Part shown: positions 55,083-62,991 of the stretch, in pieces | Layout of the letters: every line of letters begins with the position of its first letter | Position numbering within the stretch: the first letter of the stretch is position 1 | Program-made: the position numbers and the translations under genes | Assembly: GCF_001048695.1 (NCBI RefSeq) | Contig: NZ_CVRB01000001.1 | Location: forward strand, 1,612,001-1,676,000 | Direction: 5' to 3' | Source: Neobacillus massiliamazoniensis | GTDB taxonomy: Bacteria > Bacillota > Bacilli > Bacillales > Cytobacillaceae | Length of the DNA: 64,000 bases | The notes under the pieces: generated by a model | What the model was told of the DNA's origin: nothing | What the model saw: the letters and a program-made list of their open reading frames with translations, nothing else | The model's database searches: none

Positions 55083-55112
55083 TTGATGTTCTTTTAAAGA
55101 ACTGGAAATAAT
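55083..55112 (+). promoter_or_regulatory. Promoter with SinR-type operator for the surface nucleotidase gene
   Basis: TTGATG (-35, 55083-55088), 18 bp and AATAAT (-10, 55107-55112) enclose the palindrome GTTCTTT-T-AAAGAAC (55088-55102). Both arms match GTTCTYT exactly, but the centre is one base shorter than in the other operators of this window. It lies 32 bases upstream of the ATG. Confidence 0.65.
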
Positions 55113-55133
55113 ACAAAAAATGGGGGAAGAAGG

Positions 55134-57794
55134 ATGAAACGTTTTTATTCGCTCGTATATTCTTTAATGCTAGTACTAGCTCTGGTTGTACCTTCGTTTT
55201 CTAATGTAGTTGTTGCTAAAGCGGCGGACAATACAACAAAGACGATTACGATTTTCCATACGAATGATGTCCATGGACGATTGGTCAATCAAGCTAGTAG
55301 TGTAGTGGGTATAGATTATATTTCGAGCATAAAGAAGAGTGTACCGGGTTCATTACTAATTGACGCTGGGGATGCTACACAAGGATTACCATTTGCAAAC
55401 ATAAGTCAAGGTGCAGATGTTATTAAATTAATGAATGCAGCAGGATACGACGGAATGACATTGGGGAACCATGAGTTTGATTTTGGTTTTGATGCAGTAT
55501 TGAAAAATGTCAAGTTAGCAAACTTCCCAATTGTATCTGCTAATACATATTATCAGGGGAAACCTTTATTAGAAGGAATTAATAGTACGAATGGAAAAGA
55601 CTTTATTAAAGATGTACAAGGGATTAAGGTTGGATTTTTTGGAATAACGACACAAGAAACATATTATAAAACAAATCCAAACAATATTGTTGGTGTTAGT
55701 TTTACAGATCCAATTAAAACATCACAGGATGAAGTAGACAAATTGAAAAAAGATGGTGCGCAAGTAATTGTCGGAATTATGCACATCGGAAACGATTCCT
55801 CTAGTGATCCTATTAGTGATAAAATTGCTGAAAATGTTACTGGGATCGATGTAATCATTGATGGCCATAGCCATACGATCGAAAATAAACATGTTAATAA
55901 CACTTTAATTGCACAAACATCTGCCTATAATGCGAATCTTGGTAAAATAGAAATCACAGTAACAGATGGTAAAGTGACAGACTCAAAGGAATCATTAATT
56001 CCTGCTAAGGTTGCGCAAGCTAACTTTACTCCAGACGCTTCCGTAACTGCATTAGTAAAACAAATTAATGATACACAGGCGGCTAATAATAAGAAGGTCA
56101 TTGGCCGGACAGCAACAGCACTATGGGGTGGAACAGTAAATAATATGTCTGTTGCACGATTTGGAGAAACAAATTTAGGAGATTTAGTAGCTGACTCTAT
56201 GAATTGGGGCGCTTCGTCACAAGTGAAAGGTACGGCCTTTGAAGGTCTTCCAATTGTTGCCCTAGAAAATGGCGGCGGTGTACGGACATCGATTCTAACC
56301 GGATACATTACTCATGAAAATGTTATTGGTGTATTACCTTTTGGAAACATTTTATCGTTGAAAGTGGTCACGCCTAATATCCTTTATGCAGTTTTAGAAA
56401 ATGGAGTATCCAAGGTAGCAAAAGTAGATCCGGCTACTGGCATTATTTCCGGTGTCGATGGTCGCTTCCCGCAAATCTCCGGAATGAGATTTGAATATGA
56501 CCCATCGCTAACGCCTTCCAATACCGATCCTTCCAAAGGGGAATTAGTGACTGGAAATCGTGTAACGAAAATTGTTTTAGTCAATGCGGACGGGACAGAT
56601 GGGAAAGTGTTGGACCGCAAAGATACAACAACGTCCATTGTGTTAGCTTCAAATGATTTTGAAGTTGCTGGTGGCGATGGATATACAATGTTAAAAAATT
56701 TAAAAAATATTGGTGAAGGTAATGCCTTAGATGTTATTTTCGAACAGTATCTTACGAAGCTAACAATAGAAGGAAATGGTTCTTTCTTCTATCCAAGTAG
56801 TCAGGGCAGAACGAAGGCGATTACAACCTATCAGTACAAGCCATATAGTGCAACTGTCACTGTTAGTGATAACCAAGGCTTATTAGTGAATCAAGATGTA
56901 ACGTATTCAATCGACAATGGTAAACCGCAAACTGCTAAAACAAATGAGAAAGGTGAATTGGTCCTTAGCGATATTCCTTCTGGACCACATTCTGTATTTG
57001 TTTCAGCCAATAATTTAGTAGCTGATGTGTTTATTAACGATTTATACGGTAGCGTGAAGGTTTCTACTACTTTACTTTCTGACGATACTGCAGTAGCGCA
57101 AGCTGTGACCTATCTAATTGCTTCTCTACCTGATCAAGTGAGTCTCTCGGATAAAGACCAAGTCATGCAAGTGAAAAAAGCGTACGTTGAATTGACAGAT
57201 ACTCAGAAAAAATTAGTTACTAATTACAGCAAGTTAGAGAAAGCTTTCAATGATATTTCAGATCTTACAACCACTCAAGAAGTCATCGATCTAATTGCTC
57301 GCATACCTGATCAAGTGAAGCTAACAGATCAAGACCAAGTAAAGAAAGCGCAATATGCATACGAAGCATTATCAGTAGATCAGAAAAAATTAGTTAATAA
57401 CTATAGCAAGTTAGAAAAGGCAGCCAATGATATGTTAGATCTTACAGCTGCCCAAGCTGTCATCGATCTTATCGCTGGTCTATCTGATCAAGTAAAGGAT
57501 ACGGATCAAGACAAAATCATGCAAGCGAAAAAAGCGTATGATGAATTGTCAGCAGATCAGAAAAAACTAGTCAATAACTACAGCAAATTAGACAAAGCAA
57601 TTAAGGATATTAACGATCTAGTTGCTACGCAAACTGTCAGCGGGAACGGTAATGATCTTACGAATACTGATTCAAATCATCAGTTAGCGAATACAGCAAC
57701 AAACATCTATAATATGATTTTTGTAGGTGCAGGGGTATTGCTATCTGGATTGGTCTTACTGTTCGTTGGAAGAAGGAAAAAATCCTTACAATAA
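55134..57794 (+). CDS. Cell-surface 5'-nucleotidase / cyclic-nucleotide phosphodiesterase with three C-terminal repeats
   Basis: An 886-residue exported enzyme. A signal peptide (residues 1-31, cut near VVVAKA) precedes a calcineurin-type domain (FHTNDVHGRL, IDAGDATQG, GNHEFDFG, IDGHSH) and a 5'-nucleotidase C-terminal domain (FGETNLGDLVAD, LENGGGVRTSI, FEVAGGDGYTML). A carboxypeptidase-like Ig region follows, then three 59-residue helical repeats. The end is a cell-wall sorting signal, LANTATN at 851, then a hydrophobic segment and RRKK. The motif has Ala where LPxT(A/G) has Pro. It probably degrades extracellular nucleotides. GGGGGAAGAAGG precedes the ATG. Confidence 0.9.
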   Translation: MKRFYSLVYSLMLVLALVVPSFSNVVVAKAADNTTKTITIFHTNDVHGRLVNQASSVVGIDYISSIKKSVPGSLLIDAGDATQGLPFANISQGADVIKLMNAAGYDGMTLGNHEFDFGFDAVLKNVKLANFPIVSANTYYQGKPLLEGINSTNGKDFIKDVQGIKVGFFGITTQETYYKTNPNNIVGVSFTDPIKTSQDEVDKLKKDGAQVIVGIMHIGNDSSSDPISDKIAENVTGIDVIIDGHSHTIENKHVNNTLIAQTSAYNANLGKIEITVTDGKVTDSKESLIPAKVAQANFTPDASVTALVKQINDTQAANNKKVIGRTATALWGGTVNNMSVARFGETNLGDLVADSMNWGASSQVKGTAFEGLPIVALENGGGVRTSILTGYITHENVIGVLPFGNILSLKVVTPNILYAVLENGVSKVAKVDPATGIISGVDGRFPQISGMRFEYDPSLTPSNTDPSKGELVTGNRVTKIVLVNADGTDGKVLDRKDTTTSIVLASNDFEVAGGDGYTMLKNLKNIGEGNALDVIFEQYLTKLTIEGNGSFFYPSSQGRTKAITTYQYKPYSATVTVSDNQGLLVNQDVTYSIDNGKPQTAKTNEKGELVLSDIPSGPHSVFVSANNLVADVFINDLYGSVKVSTTLLSDDTAVAQAVTYLIASLPDQVSLSDKDQVMQVKKAYVELTDTQKKLVTNYSKLEKAFNDISDLTTTQEVIDLIARIPDQVKLTDQDQVKKAQYAYEALSVDQKKLVNNYSKLEKAANDMLDLTAAQAVIDLIAGLSDQVKDTDQDKIMQAKKAYDELSADQKKLVNNYSKLDKAIKDINDLVATQTVSGNGNDLTNTDSNHQLANTATNIYNMIFVGAGVLLSGLVLLFVGRRKKSLQ
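57105..57635 (+). repeat. Three in-frame 177-bp repeats in the surface nucleotidase gene
   Basis: Copies start at 57105, 57282 and 57459. Each encodes 59 residues of the pattern V-x-x-L-I-A-x-x-x-D-Q-V followed by a conserved QKKLVxNYSKLxKA. Copies 2 and 3 are most alike. They probably form a helical stalk that lifts the enzyme off the wall. Confidence 0.9.
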
Positions 57795-57800
57795 TAATAA

Positions 57801-57847
57801 AAAAAAAGCTTCCATGTCCTGAAATCAGTACGTGGAAGCTTTTTTTA
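57801..57847. terminator. Bidirectional terminator between convergent genes
   Basis: AAAAAAAGCTTCCA and TGGAAGCTTTTTTT form a long stem with extra pairing inside. It has A and T runs on opposite sides, so it serves both the nucleotidase gene and the convergent oxidoreductase gene. Confidence 0.88.
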
Positions 57848-57881
57848 AGTATCGAATATACCCATCTTTTCAAGGATTAAT

Positions 57882-59150
57882 TTAGCTATATTGCGGGCGA
57901 AGTTTAGAACGTTTATTAACATGCTGTTCTGCACTTAGTGCCGCAATTGCACCATCGGCAGCAGAAATAACGGCTTGTTTAATTGGTGTTCTTCTGGCAT
58001 CACCGCCGGCAAAAACTCCTTCTGCACTAGTTTTGAGAAGGTCATCAACCACAACATAGCCTTCCTCATCTCGCATAACAGAGCCATTAAGGAAATCCGT
58101 TCCTGGTTTCAATCCGCCAAGATACAAGAATACGCCATCCACTTCCCAGATTTGTTCTTCTTTTTTATCAGTTAGGATGACAATTTTTTCAACACTATCC
58201 TCACCGATAATTTCTCTTAAACGATAGCGTTTAAAGATTTCAACATTTGCGTTGTTCTCTAATTGCGAAAGGTCAACATCACCCTTTAATTCGGTTGGAA
58301 TGAGAAGCTTGACTGTTTTGCAATATTTTGAAAGTGTTTCAGCCTCGTGAATGGCTTCTTCGGTATCACCGACAACAGCGACGATTCGGTCCTGATAAAA
58401 AGCAGCATCACATGTTGAGCAATAGCTTACACCACGACCCGTAAATTCTTCTTCCCCTTTAATTTTACTTGATGGTGCTTTTGCACCAACAGCGATAAAG
58501 ACACTTTTTGCCTTGATGGTTCCTTCTGCAACCTCAATTTTTTTGATTTCATCTGAAAAATTAACGGATAGTACCGTCCCGCGAACGAATTCTGCACCAA
58601 AATCTTTTGCTTGCTCTTGCATCCTTGTTAAAAGCTCAAGCCCGGTCAATTCTTCACGGACTCCTGGGTAGTTAGCTATTTTATGAGTAATGGCAAGTGT
58701 ACCAGCTTTAGGTGCTTTATCAATTACAAGTGTTTTTAGTTTTCCACGGGCAGCATAAACAGCTGCTGAAGCACCAGCTGGACCTCCACCAATCGTAACA
58801 AAATCATATACCTCTTCAAGGATTTTTTCAGTAACAGGCTGGAAAATAGAGTCTGAACTTTCTGCTGTTTCTTTAACTTGTGAATTGGTTGCTGGGGTAG
58901 TCGTTTCCTCTTCCGAAATTCCAAGCAGCTTCTTCAATTTCTTCTCCTGGAAACCTAAAACTAGTTTGCCATTAATAAAGGTTGCTGGTGTTCCGAAAAT
59001 TTTCTTTTCTTTCAATTGATCAAAATATTCCTTATGTATAGAGGCATTCCGTTCCTCATAATCAATTCCCCATTCCTTAAGGGCAGATTTTACTTTTTGG
59101 CAGTGGGGGCAACCGGTACTGCTATAGATAATAACTTCTGGTTTAGACAT
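57882..59150 (-). CDS. Glutaredoxin domain fused to a thioredoxin-reductase-like flavoprotein
   Basis: A 422-residue fusion. Residues 1-80 are a glutaredoxin (YSSTGCPHC, Cys14 and Cys17; cis-Pro in GTPATF). A linker of about 30 polar residues follows. From about residue 115 comes a TrxR-like flavoprotein: FAD motif GGGPAGASAAVYAARG, redox pair CSTC near 245 and the FAD-binding GVFAGGDARRTP at the end. The usual NADPH motif GGGxSAxEEA is VVGDTEEAIHEA, and the HRRxxxR segment reads LLIPTEL, so the electron donor is in doubt. It may pass electrons from flavin to the glutaredoxin. CTGGAGG precedes the ATG. Confidence 0.85.
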   Translation of the reverse strand: MSKPEVIIYSSTGCPHCQKVKSALKEWGIDYEERNASIHKEYFDQLKEKKIFGTPATFINGKLVLGFQEKKLKKLLGISEEETTTPATNSQVKETAESSDSIFQPVTEKILEEVYDFVTIGGGPAGASAAVYAARGKLKTLVIDKAPKAGTLAITHKIANYPGVREELTGLELLTRMQEQAKDFGAEFVRGTVLSVNFSDEIKKIEVAEGTIKAKSVFIAVGAKAPSSKIKGEEEFTGRGVSYCSTCDAAFYQDRIVAVVGDTEEAIHEAETLSKYCKTVKLLIPTELKGDVDLSQLENNANVEIFKRYRLREIIGEDSVEKIVILTDKKEEQIWEVDGVFLYLGGLKPGTDFLNGSVMRDEEGYVVVDDLLKTSAEGVFAGGDARRTPIKQAVISAADGAIAALSAEQHVNKRSKLRPQYS

Positions 59151-59183
59151 GAATAAAACCTCCAGTAAATTTTCTTTTTTATT

Positions 59184-59235
59184 ATAATAATATTTTTATT
59201 ATATAAAAGTCAATATTTTTTAATAATAATTATAA
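59184..59235 (-). promoter_or_regulatory. Promoter and PerR-box-like site of the Grx-TrxR fusion gene
   Basis: On the minus strand TTGACT (-35, 59208-59213) and TATTAT (-10, 59184-59189) are 18 bp apart. Upstream, TTATAATTATTATTA (59221-59235) differs from the PerR consensus TTATAATNATTATAA at one position. A half site TTATAAT also overlaps the -10. The region is very A+T rich, which lowers the weight of the match. Confidence 0.4.
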
Positions 59236-59238
59236 TGT

Positions 59239-59258
59239 AAAAAGCCCAACCTCTTGGG
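59239..59258 (-). terminator. Terminator of the dps-like gene
   Basis: On the minus strand CCCAA-GAGG-TTGGG is followed by CTTTTTAC. It is short but correctly placed about 20 bases after the stop of the Dps gene. Confidence 0.65.
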
Positions 59259-59279
59259 ATTGGACTCACTACATAAAAT

Positions 59280-59726
59280 TTAAATGGTTTTTCCAAGGAA
59301 TGCGGTCAGCATCCAAACATGTTTCTCTAAACCTGAATGAATAGCGAGGAGGATGTCGCCGGTTGTTTCATCCTTCATTTCATCAGCTAAAGCCATTCCT
59401 TCTTTTAATTCTCCAATGGTCTGAGAAAAATCGTTAATGATAGCCTGAACCATGTCGTGAGCAGCTTCTTGTCCTGACGCTTCTTGAATGGAGGAAATTT
59501 CAAGGCACTCTTTCATGGTGGCAACAGGTTTCCCGCCGATTGCAAGGAGACGTTCAGCTAATTCATCTACATGTAGCCCTGCCTCATTATAAAATTCCTC
59601 AAATTTCACGTGTAAAGTAAAAAATTGTTCACCTTTCACATACCAGTGAAAGTTATGTAACTTCATATACAAAACCGACCAGTTGGCAATTTGTTTGTTC
59701 AACACACTGACAAGTTGATTTTCCAT
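59280..59726 (-). CDS. Dps-family DNA-protecting ferritin-like protein
   Basis: A 148-residue protein of the Dps/MrgA family, which stores iron and protects DNA from peroxide. The ferroxidase ligands are visible in [38 protein letters not shown], spaced as in Dps. The ATG at 59726 follows TAGGAGGG by nine bases; a start at 59732 is too close, and the long upstream extension of the frame has no coding character. It lies upstream of the Grx-TrxR fusion, a plausible redox-stress pair. Confidence 0.9.
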   Translation of the reverse strand: MENQLVSVLNKQIANWSVLYMKLHNFHWYVKGEQFFTLHVKFEEFYNEAGLHVDELAERLLAIGGKPVATMKECLEISSIQEASGQEAAHDMVQAIINDFSQTIGELKEGMALADEMKDETTGDILLAIHSGLEKHVWMLTAFLGKTI

Positions 59727-60061
59727 TGTCATTTCCCTCCTAACATCTTCTATTATATCCAATAGTAAATTAGAAATCCTGTAAGTATATAGGGGGAATG
59801 GTGTCAAATTAGCGAATTTTATTTGAAAGATAATGTTACCTCCATGAAATATTGTAAAAATAGCCCCGTTAATATCCGTTAGCACCATATTGTGGCATAA
59901 AAATCGCATTGGATTAAATTCCCATAAAATAAGCAAACTCCCTTAGAATGGGTGTGAAGTATGTAGAAGCTATGTTACTATTTTTTGGATGATGAATTAC
60001 TATGTTACAACTGATAGCCTTATTAATAGAAAAACGAGTAAGGTAATCTTAGGAGGATATG
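59727..60061. other. Divergent intergenic region between dps-like and sleB-like genes
   Basis: About 335 bp without a gene. It should carry divergent promoters, but I see no strong -35/-10 pair on either strand. A direct repeat CTATGTTAC occurs at 59970 and 60000, 30 bp apart, of unknown meaning. An upstream in-frame extension of the Dps frame runs through it but has no coding character. Confidence 0.4.
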
Positions 60062-60658
60062 ATGAAAAAATTAAAAAAACTAGTTATTGCAGCAGGGTTC
60101 ATTTTGTCAATCTCTTCATTTACTTTAAATAGTCAGTCTGAAGCAGCAACGAATTCTTACAAAGTACAAAATGGTGAAACTTATTGGAAAATTGCAACGA
60201 AGTTCGGAGTTCCTGTTAATACTTTAATAAATGCAAATCACAGCTCGACTCTTCACGCAGGTCAAAATTTAGTAATCCCTAATTCTAGTATTTCAGAATC
60301 AGATAAAGAACTAATGGCACGTCTTGTTCATGCCGAGGCACAAGGGGAACCTTATTCAGGGAAGGTAGCAGTTGCATCAGTCATTTTGAACAGAGTAAAA
60401 AGCCCTGACTTTCCATCAACCGTAAGGGGAGTCATTTATCAAATAGATTCCGGACATTATGCGTTCACACCGGTCCAAAATGGTGCCATTAATCAAGCGG
60501 CCGATGCTGATTCAATGAGAGCTGTGAATGAGGCATTAGCTTTAGAAGGACAAGGAAATGGTTCTTTATATTTCTACAATCCAAAAACGGCTAAAAGCTC
60601 TTGGATTTTATCACGTCCAGTAACAGTTACGATTGGGAATCACCGATTTGCCAAATAA
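60062..60658 (+). CDS. Cell wall hydrolase, LysM plus SleB/CwlJ domain (YkvT-like)
   Basis: A 198-residue exported hydrolase. A signal peptide (residues 1-29) is followed by one LysM domain (YKVQNGETYWKIATKFGVPVNTLINAN, about 33-75) and then a Hydrolase_2 domain (ARLVHAEAQGEPYSGKVAVASVILNRV, with the catalytic Glu in HAEAQGEP). This resembles SleB, which cleaves spore cortex, and more closely the shorter B. subtilis YkvT. ATG at 60062 lies five bases after AGGAGG; the ATG at 60059 is too close. Confidence 0.88.
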   Translation: MKKLKKLVIAAGFILSISSFTLNSQSEAATNSYKVQNGETYWKIATKFGVPVNTLINANHSSTLHAGQNLVIPNSSISESDKELMARLVHAEAQGEPYSGKVAVASVILNRVKSPDFPSTVRGVIYQIDSGHYAFTPVQNGAINQAADADSMRAVNEALALEGQGNGSLYFYNPKTAKSSWILSRPVTVTIGNHRFAK

Positions 60659-60674
60659 ATAAAAGTAGTGAACT

Positions 60675-60748
60675 AGGTATCTTCTTTTTGGGGGAAATGG
60701 GTTTAAGGAACCTAAATTTCTCCAAACAGTGAGATGCCTTTTTTTTGC
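60675..60748 (+). terminator. Nested terminator after the hydrolase gene
   Basis: AGGTATCT (60675-60682) pairs with AGATGCCT (60732-60739, one wobble) and runs into eight T residues. The loop contains a second hairpin made of GGGGAAAT with ATTTCTCC and GGTT with AACC. The nesting is more elaborate than a usual terminator, but no known riboswitch pattern is evident. Confidence 0.65.
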
Positions 60749-60924
60749 TAAATGGAAAGTAAAAATTCAACTGCGCCTTATAAACACCTATCGAAATCGC
60801 CAATCATCGATTTTCATTTATGCATTTTAGAGTAAATTATGCAGAATTTCATAATCTTAATCGCTATTTCTTTATTAAATTTTTTTAAAAGCAAAAAATT
60901 ACCTTGATTAGTATATAACGATAA

Positions 60925-60941
60925 ATGGCATGAAAATTGCA
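60925..60941 (+). promoter_or_regulatory. Sigma-54 promoter of the amino-acid permease gene
   Basis: ATGGCATGAAAATTGCA matches the sigma-54 (SigL) consensus YTGGCACGRNNNTTGCW with the key GG and GC exactly ten bases apart (60927-60928 and 60939-60940). Transcription would start near 60951, about 126 bases upstream of the permease start. It needs an enhancer-binding activator, which is not encoded in the window. Confidence 0.75.
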
Positions 60942-61022
60942 ACTATTTAAAATAGTATAATATTTTTTGTGATTAGGAAGGAGGGTCTGATAAAAAGCTG
61001 AATGCTTTAACCATTTACAGTT

Positions 61023-61046
61023 AAATGTAAATGCTTACATTTTTTT
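61023..61046 (+). promoter_or_regulatory. cre-like site and weak hairpin in the permease leader
   Basis: ATGTAAATGCTTACAT (61025-61040) fits the CcpA cre consensus WTGNAANCGNWNNCW except for T in place of the central C. The same bases form an eight-pair hairpin followed by a T run. Either carbon repression by roadblock or attenuation could act here. Confidence 0.4.
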
Positions 61047-61076
61047 AAAAATTGAGCTAAAAAGGAGAGTTGATAA

Positions 61077-62429
61077 ATGGAGAATGTTACTCTTAAGAGA
61101 TCACTTGGAATGTGGGCTATCGTCGGCCTGGGATTAGGTTATATGACACCAACTATTGTGTTTGACACCTTTGGGATTGTTTCGAATCAAACGAATGGTG
61201 TTGTTCCGCTTGCGTACCTCACAGCCTTAGTAGTTATGCTGTTTACAGCTATTAGTTACGCGAAGATGGTAAAAGTGTTTCCAAGTGCTGGATCAGCCTA
61301 TACGTATACAAGAGAGACAATGAACCCATATCTTGGATTTATCGTCGGGTGGGCAGCGTTACTTGATTATATCCTACTTCCAATGGTAAATGCCTTAATT
61401 ATTCGAATTTATATGATGTCCGTATTTCCTTCTGTCCCGGCATGGGTTTGGGTTGTCACTTATGTAGCAGTTGTCACGGCTATAAATGTATGGAGTATTG
61501 GGAAAACATCAAGTTTGAATTCACTGCTTGTTATTTTTGAAATTGTCTTGATTGCGGCCTTTATTGTGCTGGCCTTTGTGAAGTTTTCCCAGGGGATGGG
61601 ACAAGGTACCATTTTAACTACGGAACCGCTGTTTCACTCCAATATCCATTTTGGTTCAATTTTAACTGGAGCCACAGTGGTATGTTTCTCCTTTATTGGC
61701 TTTGACGCCGTAACAATGTATGCTGAGGAAGCCAAAGATCAAAAAGTAATGACAAAAGCAATTATGTTGACTGTTTTTATTGGTGGAGCGATCTTTTTTG
61801 TCGCTGGCTACTTCGCACAGGCCTTATTTCCAAATGTATCGCATTTCAAAGTGACTGACGACACGTTACCTGAAATAGGATTATACGTGGGCGGCACCCT
61901 CTTTAAAATGCTGTTTATTTCAGGGGCATTTGCTGCAACCGTTGCTTCGGGACTTGCCTCTCATGCCAGTGTCTCCCGGCTTTTATATGTTATGGGACGA
62001 AATGGCGTTCTTCCAAAAAAGTTCTTTGGTTATGTCCATCCTAAATTCCAGACACCTGCCTTTAATGTTATTCTGGTGGGAGTTGTCTCCCTGCTTGCCA
62101 TAACTCCAAGTCTAGAGTTAATTTCTTCATTTATTAACTTTGGAGCATTAATCGCTTTTACTTTCGTTAATTTATCTGTTATTGCCCATTTTGCTGTACG
62201 GAAAAAAAGATATAAAACAATGAAAGATATTTTCTCTTTCTTGATTATGCCTATTATCGGAGCGGGATTAACGGGAATTTTGTGGGCCAATTTACATGCT
62301 GATGCTCTTATAGGCGGTCTAGTTTGGGCTGGGATAGGATTTATCTATATGCTCTTCCAAACAAAATTCTTTAAGATTAAGCTTATGGATTTTGACTTTG
62401 ATGAAGCAGATAGATCGTCTACATTATAA
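61077..62429 (+). CDS. APC-family amino acid / polyamine permease
   Basis: A 450-residue membrane protein with about 12 helices. The first helix has the APC glycine motif (MWAIVGLGLGYMTPTIVFDTFG), followed by SAGSAYTYTRETMNPYLGFIVGW and the helix-6 region CFSFIGFDAVTMYAEEAKD. These suggest a transporter of the amino acid-polyamine-organocation family, close to the putrescine/glutamate-type group. AAAAGGAGAGTTGATAA precedes the ATG. The sigma-54 promoter and the neighbouring glutamate dehydrogenase gene suggest import of an amino acid used as carbon and nitrogen source. Confidence 0.88.
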   Translation: MENVTLKRSLGMWAIVGLGLGYMTPTIVFDTFGIVSNQTNGVVPLAYLTALVVMLFTAISYAKMVKVFPSAGSAYTYTRETMNPYLGFIVGWAALLDYILLPMVNALIIRIYMMSVFPSVPAWVWVVTYVAVVTAINVWSIGKTSSLNSLLVIFEIVLIAAFIVLAFVKFSQGMGQGTILTTEPLFHSNIHFGSILTGATVVCFSFIGFDAVTMYAEEAKDQKVMTKAIMLTVFIGGAIFFVAGYFAQALFPNVSHFKVTDDTLPEIGLYVGGTLFKMLFISGAFAATVASGLASHASVSRLLYVMGRNGVLPKKFFGYVHPKFQTPAFNVILVGVVSLLAITPSLELISSFINFGALIAFTFVNLSVIAHFAVRKKRYKTMKDIFSFLIMPIIGAGLTGILWANLHADALIGGLVWAGIGFIYMLFQTKFFKIKLMDFDFDEADRSSTL

Positions 62430-62443
62430 GATTATGAAGAGTC

Positions 62444-62693
62444 TGTCCCAAAAGGTGACAGGCACCACTATATGTACAAAGTTCATGAAAATTTTTCCGC
62501 AATGTTGATTGGAGCGAAAGGCACTCGATTCCTGCGGGAGTACGGGGCAGGGGAGACCCCGCAGGCGCAATAGCGCCGAGGAGGCTCCCCGTACCGCCCG
62601 CGGATGCTCGCTTCTTGAGCGGAAATCAACAGACAAGTTTAATAGACCATTAATAAGAAAGGGGGTGCCCATAAAGGTTATACTTTTGGGACA
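62444..62693. repeat. Interspersed GC-rich palindromic element with flanking inverted repeats
   Basis: A 250-bp non-coding element. The ends are an 11-bp inverted repeat (TGTCCCAAAAG at 62444-62454, CTTTTGGGACA at 62683-62693). Inside is a GC-rich core bounded by GTTGATT (62503) and AATCAAC (62630), with CCTGCGGGAGTACGGGG and a GCGCAATAGCGC hairpin. It resembles abundant extragenic repeats that I recall from Bacillaceae genomes. It is far richer in GC than its surroundings and encodes no protein. Confidence 0.75.
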
Positions 62694-62935
62694 CTCCCTT
62701 TCCTTCTTTATTTTCTATGTCTTGTGATTCATCTACCTGCTGAAATCCTAATTGATACGTCAATCGGCTAAATTTATAGATGCAAAACCCAGGTATGCAG
62801 AAATGAATAATTGTTCCATTTTTTCATAGATTCTGAATATAAAAAATATGAAAACGGTCTTCATCGAGCACACAGCGATTCGAGTAGCTCAGGTCCAGTC
62901 TAGATGCAGCCTTAATGATCGCTTCGTTTTTCATG

Positions 62936-62952
62936 TTGGCACGAAAATTGCT
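62936..62952 (+). promoter_or_regulatory. Sigma-54 promoter of the glutamate dehydrogenase gene
   Basis: TTGGCACGAAAATTGCT is a perfect match to the sigma-54 consensus YTGGCACGRNNNTTGCW, with GG (62938-62939) and GC (62950-62951) ten bases apart. It ends 39 bases before the ATG. The related B. subtilis rocG gene is also SigL-dependent. The rest of the 62694-62935 gap shows no feature that I can name. Confidence 0.88.
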
Positions 62953-62991
62953 AAATATTTAGATAACTTTAATTAAATGAGGTGTTATTTT

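Noticed and set aside
54919..55116. Minus-strand open frame of 65 codons upstream of the nucleotidase gene
   Set aside because: It overlaps a better coding-like frame, has no ribosome site and runs into the promoter region of the nucleotidase gene.
59727..59936. N-terminal extension of the Dps protein by about 70 residues
   Set aside because: The extension has no ribosome site or Dps-like sequence, while the ATG at 59726 has TAGGAGGG and gives a standard Dps N-terminus.
60675..60748. Nested hairpin after the hydrolase gene as a riboswitch for the permease
   Set aside because: It lies upstream of the sigma-54 promoter of the permease, ends in a T run directly after the hydrolase gene and shows no known aptamer pattern; a terminator is the simpler reading.
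62509..62727. Plus-strand open frame of 72 codons inside the GC-rich element, and an 82-codon frame opposite it
   Set aside because: Both follow the palindromic repeat, have no ribosome site and show no protein-like composition.
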